From NCBI GenBank assembly GCA_943788135.1, contig CALSPC010000006.1, positions 1-64,000 of the forward strand: DNA of 64,000 bases, given 5' to 3'. Position 1 is the first letter of the stretch. Each line of letters opens with the position of its first letter. Source of the stretch: an uncultured Paracoccaceae bacterium. GTDB taxonomy: Bacteria > Bacteroidota > Bacteroidia > Flavobacteriales > Flavobacteriaceae. A program made the position numbers and the translations under genes. The notes under the pieces are model-generated. The model had not been told where the DNA came from. It did no database searches and saw only the letters and a list, made by a program, of their open reading frames with translations. Below, in pieces: positions 1-9,538 of the stretch.

Positions 1-443
1 GATAACATACTATTTAATCCAGCATCCCCACTACTCTCTTCTTCTGCCGATGCTACGATAACTAAATTATAATTTAAATTTTTCTGGGCATAAAAATGCG
101 TGAATGTTGCCATCAACGCCACTAGACATCCTCCAGCATCATTACTTCCCAATCCAAATAATTTACCATCTTCAACTTGAGCTTTAAACGGATCTTTTGT
201 GTACCCATTATTTGGTTTCACGGTATCGTGATGGGAATTTAAAAGTAGAGTTGGTTTGGAGGGGTCGAAATCGGCATTAGTTGCCCAAATATTATTTTGA
301 GACCGCTGAAACGGAATCTTATAACTCGTGAACCAGGCCTCAATTCGTGCAGCCGTTAAATGTTCTTCCGATGAAAAGGAAGGAATTTCAATTAAATCTT
401 TTAATAATTGAATGGCTGATGCTGTTAAATTTTCTAGGGTCAT
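1..443 (-). CDS. argE: M20-family peptidase/deacetylase, N-acyl-ornithine/citrulline deacetylase type (partial, runs off the left edge)
   Basis: Minus-strand reading MTLENLTASAIQLLKDLIEIPSFSSEEHLTAARIEAWF...LLLNSHHDTVKPNNGYTKDPF...; ATG at 443 overlaps the argB stop by 4 nt (ATGA); last gene in view of the arg operon. Confidence 0.85.
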   Translation of the reverse strand, partial: MTLENLTASAIQLLKDLIEIPSFSSEEHLTAARIEAWFTSYKIPFQRSQNNIWATNADFDPSKPTLLLNSHHDTVKPNNGYTKDPFKAQVEDGKLFGLGSNDAGGCLVALMATFTHFYAQKNLNYNLVIVASAEEESSGDAGLNSML

Positions 444-1234
444 TGCATGGTAAGTGTTGTGAAAATTGCTTTGGAATCAAGCAACATTTCTGGTTTACCG
501 ATACATACTTTAGAAACCTGATGGTCCAAAGCATGGAAACAGTTGTTTAATTTTGGTAACATCCCAGAAAAAATTAGTTGGGCCTCTAATAATTTTTTAT
601 AGGATGATTTTGTAATATTTTGAATGACAGAATCGTCGTCATTAACATCTTTTAAAACGCCTTTTTTCTCAAAGCAATAGTACAACTCCACATCAAATTG
701 AGCTGCAAATGCAATGGCTAATTCAGAAGCGATCGTATCTGCATTGGTGTTTAAGAGTTGCCCATTTGTGTCATGAGTAATGGCACAAAACACAGGAGAA
801 ATGCCATGTTCTAATAGCACTTCCAAAGTAGAGGTCTCTACATTTTTGACATCACCTACAAATCCATAATCTAGGGTTGAGACCGGGCGTTTTTCAGAAC
901 GGATAGTATTGGCATCAGCACCTGTAAACCCAAGGGCATTGCACTGTAAAGCTTGTAATTGTGCTATAATTGTTTTGTTGATTTTACCCGCATACACCAT
1001 CGTAATCAGCTCTAAAGTCGCCGCATCAGTAATGCGTCTGCCCTCTACCATCTTCACTTCCAAACCTGTTTTTTGGGCTAAAGCTGTAGCAGATTTTCCT
1101 CCGCCATGCACCAAAACTTTTGGCCCTTCAAGAGATGAAAACACCCTTAGAAACGCAGCCAGTGCCTTGGGATCATCAATAACGTTTCCACCTATTTTAA
1201 TGATTTTGAGTGTATTCTTTTTATCCATTTTCAA
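440..1234 (-). CDS. argB: N-acetyl(succinyl)glutamate kinase
   Basis: KIIKIGGNVIDD...VLVHGGGKSATALAQKTGL amino-acid kinase motifs; arg operon context. Confidence 0.93.
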   Translation of the reverse strand: MKMDKKNTLKIIKIGGNVIDDPKALAAFLRVFSSLEGPKVLVHGGGKSATALAQKTGLEVKMVEGRRITDAATLELITMVYAGKINKTIIAQLQALQCNALGFTGADANTIRSEKRPVSTLDYGFVGDVKNVETSTLEVLLEHGISPVFCAITHDTNGQLLNTNADTIASELAIAFAAQFDVELYYCFEKKGVLKDVNDDDSVIQNITKSSYKKLLEAQLIFSGMLPKLNNCFHALDHQVSKVCIGKPEMLLDSKAIFTTLTMQ

Positions 1235-2156
1235 GAATTTTTTTCAACACCAATTGAGCTGCATAAGTTCTATTATTAGACTGTGCAATCACCACGGATT
1301 GATCACTATCCAATACCGCATCTTCGACCACCACGTTCCGTCGCACAGGCAAACAGTGCATAAACTTGGCAGAACCCAATTTTTCTTTGGTCATCATCCA
1401 ATTGGGATCTTGAGAGGTAATTGTTCCATACGCTTTATAGTTGCTCCAATTTTTGACATACACAAAATCAGCAGCTTTAAGCGCGTCTTCTTGATTATAA
1501 TTTACTGGGGTGTCTTTTACAATGTCTTCAGCTAACTCATAACCTTCGGGATGGGTAATACTAAAATCAACATCAATAGACTGCATCATTTCTATGAATG
1601 AATTGGCTACCGCATGAGGTAACACTTTAGGATGTGGCGCCCAAGAAAGTACAACTTTAGGGGTTTTCTTTGTTTTTAATTCTTCTATTGTAATGGCGTC
1701 AGCTAAAGCTTGAAGGGGATGCCCAGTAGCGCTTTCCATATTCACGATCGGGACTGTGGCATAAGTCTGAAAACTATTGATAATCCATTCCGAAAGATCT
1801 TTGGCCTTATCTTTAAGAGAAGGAAAAGCACGAACCGCTAAAATATCTGCATATTGCGAAATCACTTGGGCTGCTTCTTTGACATGTTCAGATTTATCTA
1901 GGTTCATAACTACTCCAGATTCAAACTCTAATTGCCAAGCATCTGTGACATTCAATACAATGACATCCATTCCTAAATTTTTGGCGGCCTTTTCGGTACT
2001 TAAACGGGTGCGAAGACTGGCATTAAAAAACAACATGACCAACGTTTTTTGTGCTCCTAAGTGTTTATGTTTATAGGGGTCCGATTTTAGAGCAATTGCT
2101 TCCTGTACTGCTAAAGTAATAGAAGGAAGGTCGTTTATTTTTGTGTACTGGTTCAT
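1221..2156 (-). CDS. argF: N-acetyl/N-succinyl-ornithine carbamoyltransferase
   Basis: LFFNASLRTRLSTEKAAKNLG and MHCLPVRRNVVVEDAVLDS transcarbamylase motifs; Bacteroidota-type variant. Confidence 0.9.
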   Translation of the reverse strand: MNQYTKINDLPSITLAVQEAIALKSDPYKHKHLGAQKTLVMLFFNASLRTRLSTEKAAKNLGMDVIVLNVTDAWQLEFESGVVMNLDKSEHVKEAAQVISQYADILAVRAFPSLKDKAKDLSEWIINSFQTYATVPIVNMESATGHPLQALADAITIEELKTKKTPKVVLSWAPHPKVLPHAVANSFIEMMQSIDVDFSITHPEGYELAEDIVKDTPVNYNQEDALKAADFVYVKNWSNYKAYGTITSQDPNWMMTKEKLGSAKFMHCLPVRRNVVVEDAVLDSDQSVVIAQSNNRTYAAQLVLKKILENG

Positions 2157-3277
2157 AATTCTTGTGCTAAAGCATTAAAAAAGGTGTCGATATGTGTGGT
2201 TTGAATTGTTAGAGGCGGTAAAATTCGAATCAAGTTGGGGTTTTTAGAACTTCCTGTAAATAAAAAGTGATCAAAAAGTAACTTTTTTCTGAGAGCAGCC
2301 ACTGGAAAATCAAATTCTAATCCGAGCATCAAACCGCGGCCTTTAAGCTGTTTGAGTTGTGGAATTGCTTTCGCTTTCTTCATAAAATAAGCTGACATAT
2401 CTTTCGCATTTTGCAGTAAATTCTCAGCGTCTAAAACATCCAAAACTGCTAGAGTCGCCGTGCTTGCCAAATGATTGCCTCCAAACGTAGTTCCTAATAA
2501 TCCGTAAGACGCCTTTATTGAGGGATGGATCAAAATACCTCCAACAGGAAATCCATTACCCATTCCCTTTGCCATTGAAATGATATGCGGTGTTAACCCA
2601 TGTTTTTGAAACGCAAAAAAATCACCCGTACGCCCAAAACCAGATTGCACCTCATCGGCAATTAAAGCCGTATTGTAGTTATGACAGAGGGCTTCAAGGC
2701 CTTTATAAAATGCTGTGGTACTTTCATCTAGACCACCAACCCCTTGTATACACTCAATAATTATGGCGCAAATAGGTTCAGATTTTAAGATATTTTCCAC
2801 TAACTCCAAGTCACCAAGTGGTAAAAACCGCACTTGTTGTTGCGCGTTTAAAGGGGCTACAATTTTTGGGTTATCGGTCGCTGCAACACAGGCTGACGTT
2901 CGTCCATGAAAGGAGTTATCAAACGCAATAACAGTAGCTTTGTTGGTATGAAAAGAGGCCAATTTCAAGGCATTTTCATTGGCTTCAGCTCCAGAACTAC
3001 ACATAAACAAGGCATAATCTTTACATCCAGATTGTTGTTCTAATTGCGTAGCTAATTGGGTTTGAATTGGATTTTGTACGGCATTACTGTAAAACCCGAT
3101 ATTTTGTAGTTGATTGGTTAGTGCCTTGACATAAGCAGGATGGGAATGCCCAATTGAAATTACGGCATGTCCCCCATAAAGGTCTAAATACTCAGTGCCT
3201 TTATCGTCATACACAAAAACATCTTTTGCTTTTACGGGAGTGACATCAAAAAGTGGATATACATCAAATAAACTCAT
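2153..3277 (-). CDS. argD: Acetylornithine aminotransferase family (class III PLP aminotransferase)
   Basis: SSGAEANENALKLA..., ALIADEVQSGFGRTG, MAKGMGNGFPVGG motifs; operon context. Confidence 0.92.
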   Translation of the reverse strand: MSLFDVYPLFDVTPVKAKDVFVYDDKGTEYLDLYGGHAVISIGHSHPAYVKALTNQLQNIGFYSNAVQNPIQTQLATQLEQQSGCKDYALFMCSSGAEANENALKLASFHTNKATVIAFDNSFHGRTSACVAATDNPKIVAPLNAQQQVRFLPLGDLELVENILKSEPICAIIIECIQGVGGLDESTTAFYKGLEALCHNYNTALIADEVQSGFGRTGDFFAFQKHGLTPHIISMAKGMGNGFPVGGILIHPSIKASYGLLGTTFGGNHLASTATLAVLDVLDAENLLQNAKDMSAYFMKKAKAIPQLKQLKGRGLMLGLEFDFPVAALRKKLLFDHFLFTGSSKNPNLIRILPPLTIQTTHIDTFFNALAQEL

Positions 3278-3279
3278 GT

Positions 3280-4074
3280 TTATTGGGTTTTAATACTATT
3301 AATTTTATCAAATGAGGCTACCATCCCTTGTATCAGTGATGAACTTAACCCTTTGTGTTCCATTTCATTGAGACCTTCAATGGTACAGCCATTTGGTGTG
3401 GTGACTCTGTCAATTTCTTGTTCTGGGTGATTTCCAGAAGTGATCAATAGATTTGCAGCTCCTTCGCAAGTATACATGGCTAAGTTTTGAGCTTCCTCAG
3501 CATCAAAACCAAGTTGTATTGCCGCTTGTGTAGTGGCTCGAATCAAACGCATCCAAAAGGCCACGCCACTTGCACAAACTACAGTTGCCGCTTGCATTTG
3601 TTGTTCTGGAATTGAAATGGTAGTACCTAAACGGTTAAATATAGCTTCTGCTACAGCTAAGCGCTGACTGCCTTTATCATTACTACACAAACAAGTCATC
3701 GATTTTCCTACGGCTATAGCAGTATTTGGCATGGCGCGGATGATAAACTGATCTGCGCCTACTAGACTTTCAATTCTTGAAATTGAAAACCCAGTAATCG
3801 TAGAAATCAAAACGTGTTTTTCGGTTAGAAAAGGTTGAGCATCAATTAAGATTTTTTCTAAATGTGCAGGCTGAACTGCTAAAATAATAATATCCGATTT
3901 TTTAATGGCTTCAGTATTGTCGGCCGTTAGAAAGACATTTTTGTAGCCTTCAAAATCTGCTAAACCACGTACATTTCTTTTTGTAAGGTATAGTGTTGTA
4001 ATTGCATTTGTTGTAATAAGTCCTTTAGCAATTGAACTTCCTAAATTCCCTGTGCCGATGATTGCTATTTTCAT
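3280..4074 (-). CDS. proC: Pyrroline-5-carboxylate reductase (start moved to the internal ATG at 4074: MKIAIIGTGNLGSSIAKGL)
   Basis: N-terminal Rossmann GxGxxG, IRAMPNTAIAVGKSMTCL motif; the ORF-track start at 4134 would overlap argC. Confidence 0.9.
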   Translation of the reverse strand: MKIAIIGTGNLGSSIAKGLITTNAITTLYLTKRNVRGLADFEGYKNVFLTADNTEAIKKSDIIILAVQPAHLEKILIDAQPFLTEKHVLISTITGFSISRIESLVGADQFIIRAMPNTAIAVGKSMTCLCSNDKGSQRLAVAEAIFNRLGTTISIPEQQMQAATVVCASGVAFWMRLIRATTQAAIQLGFDAEEAQNLAMYTCEGAANLLITSGNHPEQEIDRVTTPNGCTIEGLNEMEHKGLSSSLIQGMVASFDKINSIKTQ

Positions 4075-4084
4075 GTGTATAGAT

Positions 4085-5062
4085 TTAAAAATAATTAGCT
4101 TTAAGTTGTAATCCCAAATGTTCTTCAAAACCATACATTAAATTCATATTATGCACAGCTTGACCAGAAGCCCCTTTGAGTAAATTGTCAATCGCACTAG
4201 TGATGAGTAGTTTCCCATCATGCACTTCTAATTGAAGTAAGCATTTATTTGTGTTTACGACTTGCTTTAAATGGATGCTATTTTCTGAAATGATGGTAAA
4301 TTCTGCATCCTTATAGTAGGTTTCAAAAAGAGATTTAGCATCCTCTAAAGTGCCGTTGTATTTGGTGTAGACTGTGGCAAAAATACCTCTCGAGAAATTT
4401 CCACGATTTGGAATAAAATGAATCGCACTCTTTAACCCCTCTTGAAGCGCATCTACAGATTGATGAATCTCACCCAAATGTTGATGGTTAAAAGCTTTGT
4501 AATGGGAAAAATTATCAACGCGCCAAGTAAAATGTGTAGTTGCCGACAATGCAGTCCCTGCTCCTGTTGCACCAGTTACAGCATTGACATGAATGGCATC
4601 TTCCACCAAAGCATTTGCGGCTAAAGGCAAAATTGCCAATTGGATCGCTGTTGCAAAACATCCCGGATTTGCAATGTATTGTGCCGATTGGATGGCAGTT
4701 TTGTTCAGTTCAGGCAACCCATATACAAAGTGTTTGTCTTGAAATAGGGCATCTTGAGTAAGTCTAAAATCATTTGATAAATCAATAATTTTTGTCGTGC
4801 TTGAAAAGGTGTTTTTCTCTAAAAATGCTTTTGAATTGCCATGACCTAGACACAAAAATAAAATATCCACATCTGTGTTGATGGTGTCTGTAAACACTTG
4901 AGCGGTTGAGCCTACTAAGTCTTGATGAATAGCACTTAATTTTTTACCAGCACTTGAGGTACTAAACACAAAATTAATTTCAACTTTAGAATGCACGAGT
5001 AATAATCGAATCAATTCTCCTGCAGTGTAGCCTGCGCCGCCTATAATTCCTGCTTGTATCAT
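4085..5062 (-). CDS. argC: N-acetyl-gamma-glutamyl-phosphate reductase
   Basis: GIIGGAGYTAGELIRLL..., YIANPGCFATAIQLAILPL catalytic Cys motif. Confidence 0.94.
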   Translation of the reverse strand: MIQAGIIGGAGYTAGELIRLLLVHSKVEINFVFSTSSAGKKLSAIHQDLVGSTAQVFTDTINTDVDILFLCLGHGNSKAFLEKNTFSSTTKIIDLSNDFRLTQDALFQDKHFVYGLPELNKTAIQSAQYIANPGCFATAIQLAILPLAANALVEDAIHVNAVTGATGAGTALSATTHFTWRVDNFSHYKAFNHQHLGEIHQSVDALQEGLKSAIHFIPNRGNFSRGIFATVYTKYNGTLEDAKSLFETYYKDAEFTIISENSIHLKQVVNTNKCLLQLEVHDGKLLITSAIDNLLKGASGQAVHNMNLMYGFEEHLGLQLKANYF

Positions 5063-6252
5063 AATTCTGAATTTACGAGTTGATGAATTCTATTTTGATT
5101 GCCATTAATTTTAATGAATCCTTTTGCTTCCTCAGCCGTCCAACCGCTGTTGACTTCACCATAACTTCCAAACTTGGCATTCATTAAATCATGAGGTGAT
5201 GTAATACCATTAATTAAAAAATGATAGGGTTTCAAGACAATTTCCACCGTTCCTGATACATTGTGTTGACTGCTCGCTAAGAAGGCTTCCATATCGCGCA
5301 TAACAGGATCTAAATACTGGCCTTCATGCAAATGCATACCATAAAAATTAGACAAATAATCCTTGTGTTGAAGTTGCCATTTGGTTAGCGTATGTTTCTC
5401 TAGTAAATGATGTGCCTTCACAATAATCAAGGCTGCTGCGGCTTCAAAACCAACACGACCTTTTATGCCAACAATAGTATCTCCGACATGAACATCCCGT
5501 CCTATTGCATACTTTGACGCAATTTGATCGAGCATTTGAATGTTTAGCTCTGGAGTACGCTCAATACCATCAAGCGCAGTCAACTCCCCTTTTGTAAATG
5601 AAAGTGTTATAGTTTGAGGTGTTTCTGATTCTAACTGAGATGGATAAGCAGATTCCGGAAGCGCTAGATTAGAAGTCAACGTTTCATCGCCCCCAACACT
5701 GGTGCCCCAAAGACCTTTATTGATTGAATATTTTGCTTTTTCCCAATCCAAATCAACCCCATTTAATTTCAAATAAGCGATTTCTTCTTGGCGGGTCAGT
5801 TTTTGATCTCTAATTGGTGTGATAATTTCGATTTCAGGAGCGAGGGTTTGAAAAATCATATCAAAACGAACTTGATCGTTTCCTGCACCTGTGCTGCCAT
5901 GGGCAATATATTGTGCATCTATAGATTTTGCATATTCAATAATTTCTATGGCTTGAACGATACGCTCAGCACTGACCGATAGTGGATAGGTATTATTCTT
6001 TAGTACATTTCCAAAAATAAGATATTTCACTACTTTTTGATAAAACGTACTAACTGCTTGAATATTTTTATAGGTTGAAACACCCATTTTATAAGCATTT
6101 TGTTCAATAGTTTGAATATCACTATCCGTAAATCCACCTGTATTCACACTCACGGCGTGAACGTCATAACCAGCTTTTGATAAGGACACTGCACAGTACG
6201 AGGTATCTAAACCACCACTATAGGCAATGACTAATTTTTTTGAGTTTTTCAT
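5059..6252 (-). CDS. argG: Argininosuccinate synthase
   Basis: KKLVIAYSGGLDTSYCAVSL PP-loop motif; GRVGFEAAAA. Confidence 0.95.
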   Translation of the reverse strand: MKNSKKLVIAYSGGLDTSYCAVSLSKAGYDVHAVSVNTGGFTDSDIQTIEQNAYKMGVSTYKNIQAVSTFYQKVVKYLIFGNVLKNNTYPLSVSAERIVQAIEIIEYAKSIDAQYIAHGSTGAGNDQVRFDMIFQTLAPEIEIITPIRDQKLTRQEEIAYLKLNGVDLDWEKAKYSINKGLWGTSVGGDETLTSNLALPESAYPSQLESETPQTITLSFTKGELTALDGIERTPELNIQMLDQIASKYAIGRDVHVGDTIVGIKGRVGFEAAAALIIVKAHHLLEKHTLTKWQLQHKDYLSNFYGMHLHEGQYLDPVMRDMEAFLASSQHNVSGTVEIVLKPYHFLINGITSPHDLMNAKFGSYGEVNSGWTAEEAKGFIKINGNQNRIHQLVNSEL

Positions 6253-6866
6253 TTTTTATGTTTTTTAAGGAACAAGCTTTGCTTGATACTTTTTAGTCTT
6301 AAGAATGTTTTGTCTTTCACTTTTCCTGAAACAGTTTCTGATTTAGAATTTGGATCATATAACATCCCCGTGCACAAACACATACTTTGAGAAGTGCGTT
6401 GTAAGACATCATAATTTTTACAGGTTTGACAGCCTTTCCAAAATGAAGGTTCATCAGTAAGCTCGGAAAAAGTGACGGGTTTATAGCCTAAATCAGTATT
6501 CAGTTTCATTACGGCAAGACCGGTAGTAATGCTAAATATTTTTGCAAGTGGATATTTTGCTCTTGAATGCTCAAAAACTACGTTTTTGATTTTTTTAGCT
6601 AAGCCTTGATTTCTAAAATCAGGATGTACTATAAGACCCGAATTGGCCACGAATTTATCATGACTCCAAGTTTCTATGTAGCAAAAACCCGCAAAAGTTG
6701 AGCCCTCTAAGGCAATGACCGCATTGTGCGTTTCCATTTTGGAAATTATATAGTCTACGGAACGTTTTGCAATTCCAGTGCCTCTAACTTGTGCAGCAGC
6801 TTCGATGGCTTCACAAATTGTTTGAGCGTGAATTGTATGTGATTTATCTGCAATAATGATAGTCAT
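6249..6866 (-). CDS. GNAT N-acetyltransferase, first structural gene of the arg operon (possible N-acylglutamate synthase role)
   Basis: GNAT core GLIVHPDFRNQGLAKKIKN; 4-nt overlap with argG. Confidence 0.8.
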   Translation of the reverse strand: MTIIIADKSHTIHAQTICEAIEAAAQVRGTGIAKRSVDYIISKMETHNAVIALEGSTFAGFCYIETWSHDKFVANSGLIVHPDFRNQGLAKKIKNVVFEHSRAKYPLAKIFSITTGLAVMKLNTDLGYKPVTFSELTDEPSFWKGCQTCKNYDVLQRTSQSMCLCTGMLYDPNSKSETVSGKVKDKTFLRLKSIKQSLFLKKHKK

Positions 6867-6879
6867 TATCTAAGATTTA

Positions 6880-6935
6880 AGTTAAAAAAAAATTGAAAAA
6901 AAATTGAAGGATGAACCGGACACACCTAAGTTCAG
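6880..6935 (-). terminator. Candidate attenuator terminator region (hairpin 6912-6934 then two long U-tracts)
   Basis: mRNA-sense TGAACTTAGGTGTGTCCGGTTCATCCTTCAATTTTTTTTCAATTTTTTTTT; TGAAC/GTTCA stem extended by GG/CC. U-tract is offset about 8 nt from the stem, so this is tentative. Confidence 0.4.
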
Positions 6936-6951
6936 AAACTAATAGAACACC

Positions 6952-7050
6952 CTAAGGGCGACGACGTGAGATGCGGGGACGAGTAAAACCAGGGCTATAA
7001 GGAGTAGCCATTGAGGTAAATAAGGTTTTTAAATTCTGTTGGTCCATCAT
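6952..7050 (-). CDS. Putative arginine-rich leader peptide of the arg operon (attenuation): MMDQQNLKTLFTSMATPYSPGFTRPRISRRRP
   Basis: ATG ATG ... CGT CCC CGC ATC TCA CGT CGT CGC CCT TAG read from the minus strand; 5 Arg in the last 10 residues; lies 85 nt upstream of the first arg operon gene and is followed by a hairpin and U-runs. Confidence 0.75.
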   Translation of the reverse strand: MMDQQNLKTLFTSMATPYSPGFTRPRISRRRP

Positions 7051-7245
7051 AATTCTTATCAACGATAAAAAAATCGTCCTATAAATATGGGGTAAATATA
7101 AAAACTATTTGAAGTGAAGCGTAATTTGACTTGAAAAAAAATATGATTTTTTCGAAATTCTAAAAAATCAACAGTAATCACTATCAATAATTAAAATATA
7201 AATAACATTCTTCTAAAAAAACTCAGATTAGATCGCAATAAATGA

Positions 7246-8070
7246 TCAACGTCTTCTACGATTATTACGAAATTCTTTCATTTTTTCAGTAATGATATCT
7301 CGATATTCAATTTTAGAAACCTCTTTCCCTTTGCTAGGTGCTTCTATTTCGATAACTTCATCAGGGTTAATCACCAGTTTAGAGCAAAGCATTGTTGTAT
7401 TATCTGCACTAACTTCTAAGATTAAGCCTGGAAGTCCCCAATACTCTAATGGCCCATGACGCACTGGAATTTGAAGTGTATACCACGCCTCAACTTGTGT
7501 CATCTTAACCTCTTTAACAGCGGTAGAATCGGACGCTGTTGTTCTTCTTAACTTATCCCATGAAAATGAATACCATGTTAAGTCATCTGTTGGAATAGAA
7601 GCAGTCGCTTTAAAACACGAATAGTTTCCAATTTGTTTGGTTTCAGATTCTAGGCTCCATGCGATGGGTTGTAAAACATCATTCACTAAAAACTTTTTGC
7701 CGTAAAATTCTTGCTCTTGAAGTTGGGTGTTTGTTTTAACGTTTTTATATTGTTTGCCAGGTGCAAAATTTTTACCCCAAGAATCAGTTGCGCCAGAAAT
7801 AGCGTCTAATTGATCTTCCTCAATAAATACCGATTCTTCCTTATTAAAAGATAGAACATAACTTTTTTCAAGCCTGTTTTTCATTCGGGCCTCCACATTC
7901 TTTTTTTGAGCCTCACTGAGCCGAGCGCCCCACTTACCGAGATCCATTTTAGATTTTGAAAAATAATACGCTTTAGCCTGGAACTCTTGTCCCTTTTGTT
8001 TCTCAATGAAACTAGAAAAAACAAAAAAACCAAAAACGAGTACTAGAGATGTAATGACTTTTAATTTCAT
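7246..8070 (-). CDS. GLPGLI family protein
   Basis: Contains PLEYWGLPGLILEVS signature; N-terminal signal sequence. Confidence 0.9.
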   Translation of the reverse strand: MKLKVITSLVLVFGFFVFSSFIEKQKGQEFQAKAYYFSKSKMDLGKWGARLSEAQKKNVEARMKNRLEKSYVLSFNKEESVFIEEDQLDAISGATDSWGKNFAPGKQYKNVKTNTQLQEQEFYGKKFLVNDVLQPIAWSLESETKQIGNYSCFKATASIPTDDLTWYSFSWDKLRRTTASDSTAVKEVKMTQVEAWYTLQIPVRHGPLEYWGLPGLILEVSADNTTMLCSKLVINPDEVIEIEAPSKGKEVSKIEYRDIITEKMKEFRNNRRRR

Positions 8071-8295
8071 TTTTGAAGAATTTAGAGTTTTGTTTAATCA
8101 AATATAGTTTTTATTAAACAAAATTATTTAATGTTTATAAAAATATTAACCTTTTGACTGTCTATTCAATATGCTACAAACTACAAAATTTACACCTAAT
8201 CCCATAGCTTGTTAAAATTTAATTTAAAAGTTACTATTCAAAATAGTATATTGCAATTAAAAATTAATCCCTTTTAATTTAAAACGATCAACATC

Positions 8296-9273
8296 ATGAG
8301 TCAACCCGCTTTTATAAAAGAACTATCTATTCCTGCCATCGCAGCTCCTATGTTTTTGATATCAGGTCCAAAATTAGTTATTGAGTGCTGCAAGAATGGG
8401 ATTGTTGGCACATTTCCAGCATTAAATCAGCGGACAACAGCTGGTTTTGAAGATTGGTTAATCGAAATAAAAACAGCACTAGCTGATTTTGAAAAAGAAA
8501 CAGGGAAAAAACCTGCGCCTTATGGCGTTAATTTAATCGTACATCAATCTAACCCTCGTGTACAGGCAGATCTTGCGGTATGTATCAAACATCAAGTCCC
8601 TATTATTATTACATCTCTGGGTGCTGTACCACAATTGGTAGATGCTATTCACAGTTATGGCGGTTTAGTTTTTCATGACGTTATCAAAAAAAGGCATGCC
8701 GAAAAAGCAGCAGAGGCTAATGTAGATGGGCTAATTGTGGTTGCTGCAGGCGCTGGAGGGCATGCTGGAACATTAAACCCAATGCCGTTAGTTGCTGAAA
8801 TTAAAAGCTTTTTTAAGAAAACCGTAATTCTTTCAGGATGTATTAGTAATGGTCGTGACATCGCTTCGGCAATGCAAATGGGTGCCGATGTAGCATACAT
8901 GGGAACTCGATTTATCAATACTAAAGAAAGTAAAGCACCTAAAGACTATCGGGATATGATTATTTCAAGTGGCGCTAACGATGTCGTTTATACAGCTGCA
9001 ATTTCTGGAGTCGCTGCTAATTTCTTACGGCCTAGCATGGAAGCCATGGGAATTACAGAAGAAATGCTCAGTCAGCAAAAGAAAATCGACTTTGGAAAAG
9101 AACTTACAGCTCAAGAAAATGAAGCCAAAGCTTGGGCTACCATATGGTCCGCAGGACAAGGGGTCACGAGCATCCATGATTCGCCCTCTGTTGCTGAGCT
9201 TGTGGCAAACATGAAAACTGAATTTAAAGAAGCGATTAAAGCACAATACGCACTCTTAGAAACATACAAATAG
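8296..9273 (+). CDS. Nitronate monooxygenase (2-nitropropane dioxygenase family)
   Basis: AAPMFLISGPKLVIECCKNGIVGTFPALN, VVAAGAGGHAG, GADVAYMGTRFINTKES motifs. Confidence 0.9.
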   Translation: MSQPAFIKELSIPAIAAPMFLISGPKLVIECCKNGIVGTFPALNQRTTAGFEDWLIEIKTALADFEKETGKKPAPYGVNLIVHQSNPRVQADLAVCIKHQVPIIITSLGAVPQLVDAIHSYGGLVFHDVIKKRHAEKAAEANVDGLIVVAAGAGGHAGTLNPMPLVAEIKSFFKKTVILSGCISNGRDIASAMQMGADVAYMGTRFINTKESKAPKDYRDMIISSGANDVVYTAAISGVAANFLRPSMEAMGITEEMLSQQKKIDFGKELTAQENEAKAWATIWSAGQGVTSIHDSPSVAELVANMKTEFKEAIKAQYALLETYK

Positions 9274-9278
9274 CACAA

Positions 9279-9518
9279 TTAATTCGCTTTTACGAGCTGA
9301 CCTCTAGTGGGTTTTAGTGCAGATTTAATAACTTCTAAATGGTGTTTTTCAATTACAGCAAAGGTATAGTGGTGCACTTCATTCACAGGCTCAACTCCAG
9401 AATCTATGAAGCGTATTTTTTCGGAGGCAAAGAATTCTAATAAATGGATCTTAAAATGTGCTGCTGTTTGTGAGCTTGAGGGCCCTCTAAAATCCCATAT
9501 AAGTTTGATGTTTTCCAT
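9279..9518 (-). CDS. Small conserved-type hypothetical protein (79 aa)
   Basis: Uninterrupted ORF compactly placed between flanking genes; no recognised domain. Confidence 0.65.
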   Translation of the reverse strand: MENIKLIWDFRGPSSSQTAAHFKIHLLEFFASEKIRFIDSGVEPVNEVHHYTFAVIEKHHLEVIKSALKPTRGQLVKAN

Positions 9519-9538
9519 ACTGTAATTTTAGATTGAAT

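Noticed and set aside
909-1535. Plus-strand ORF of 208 aa antisense to argB/argF
   Set aside because: Overlaps two confidently identified genes on the other strand; composition is what antisense frames give.
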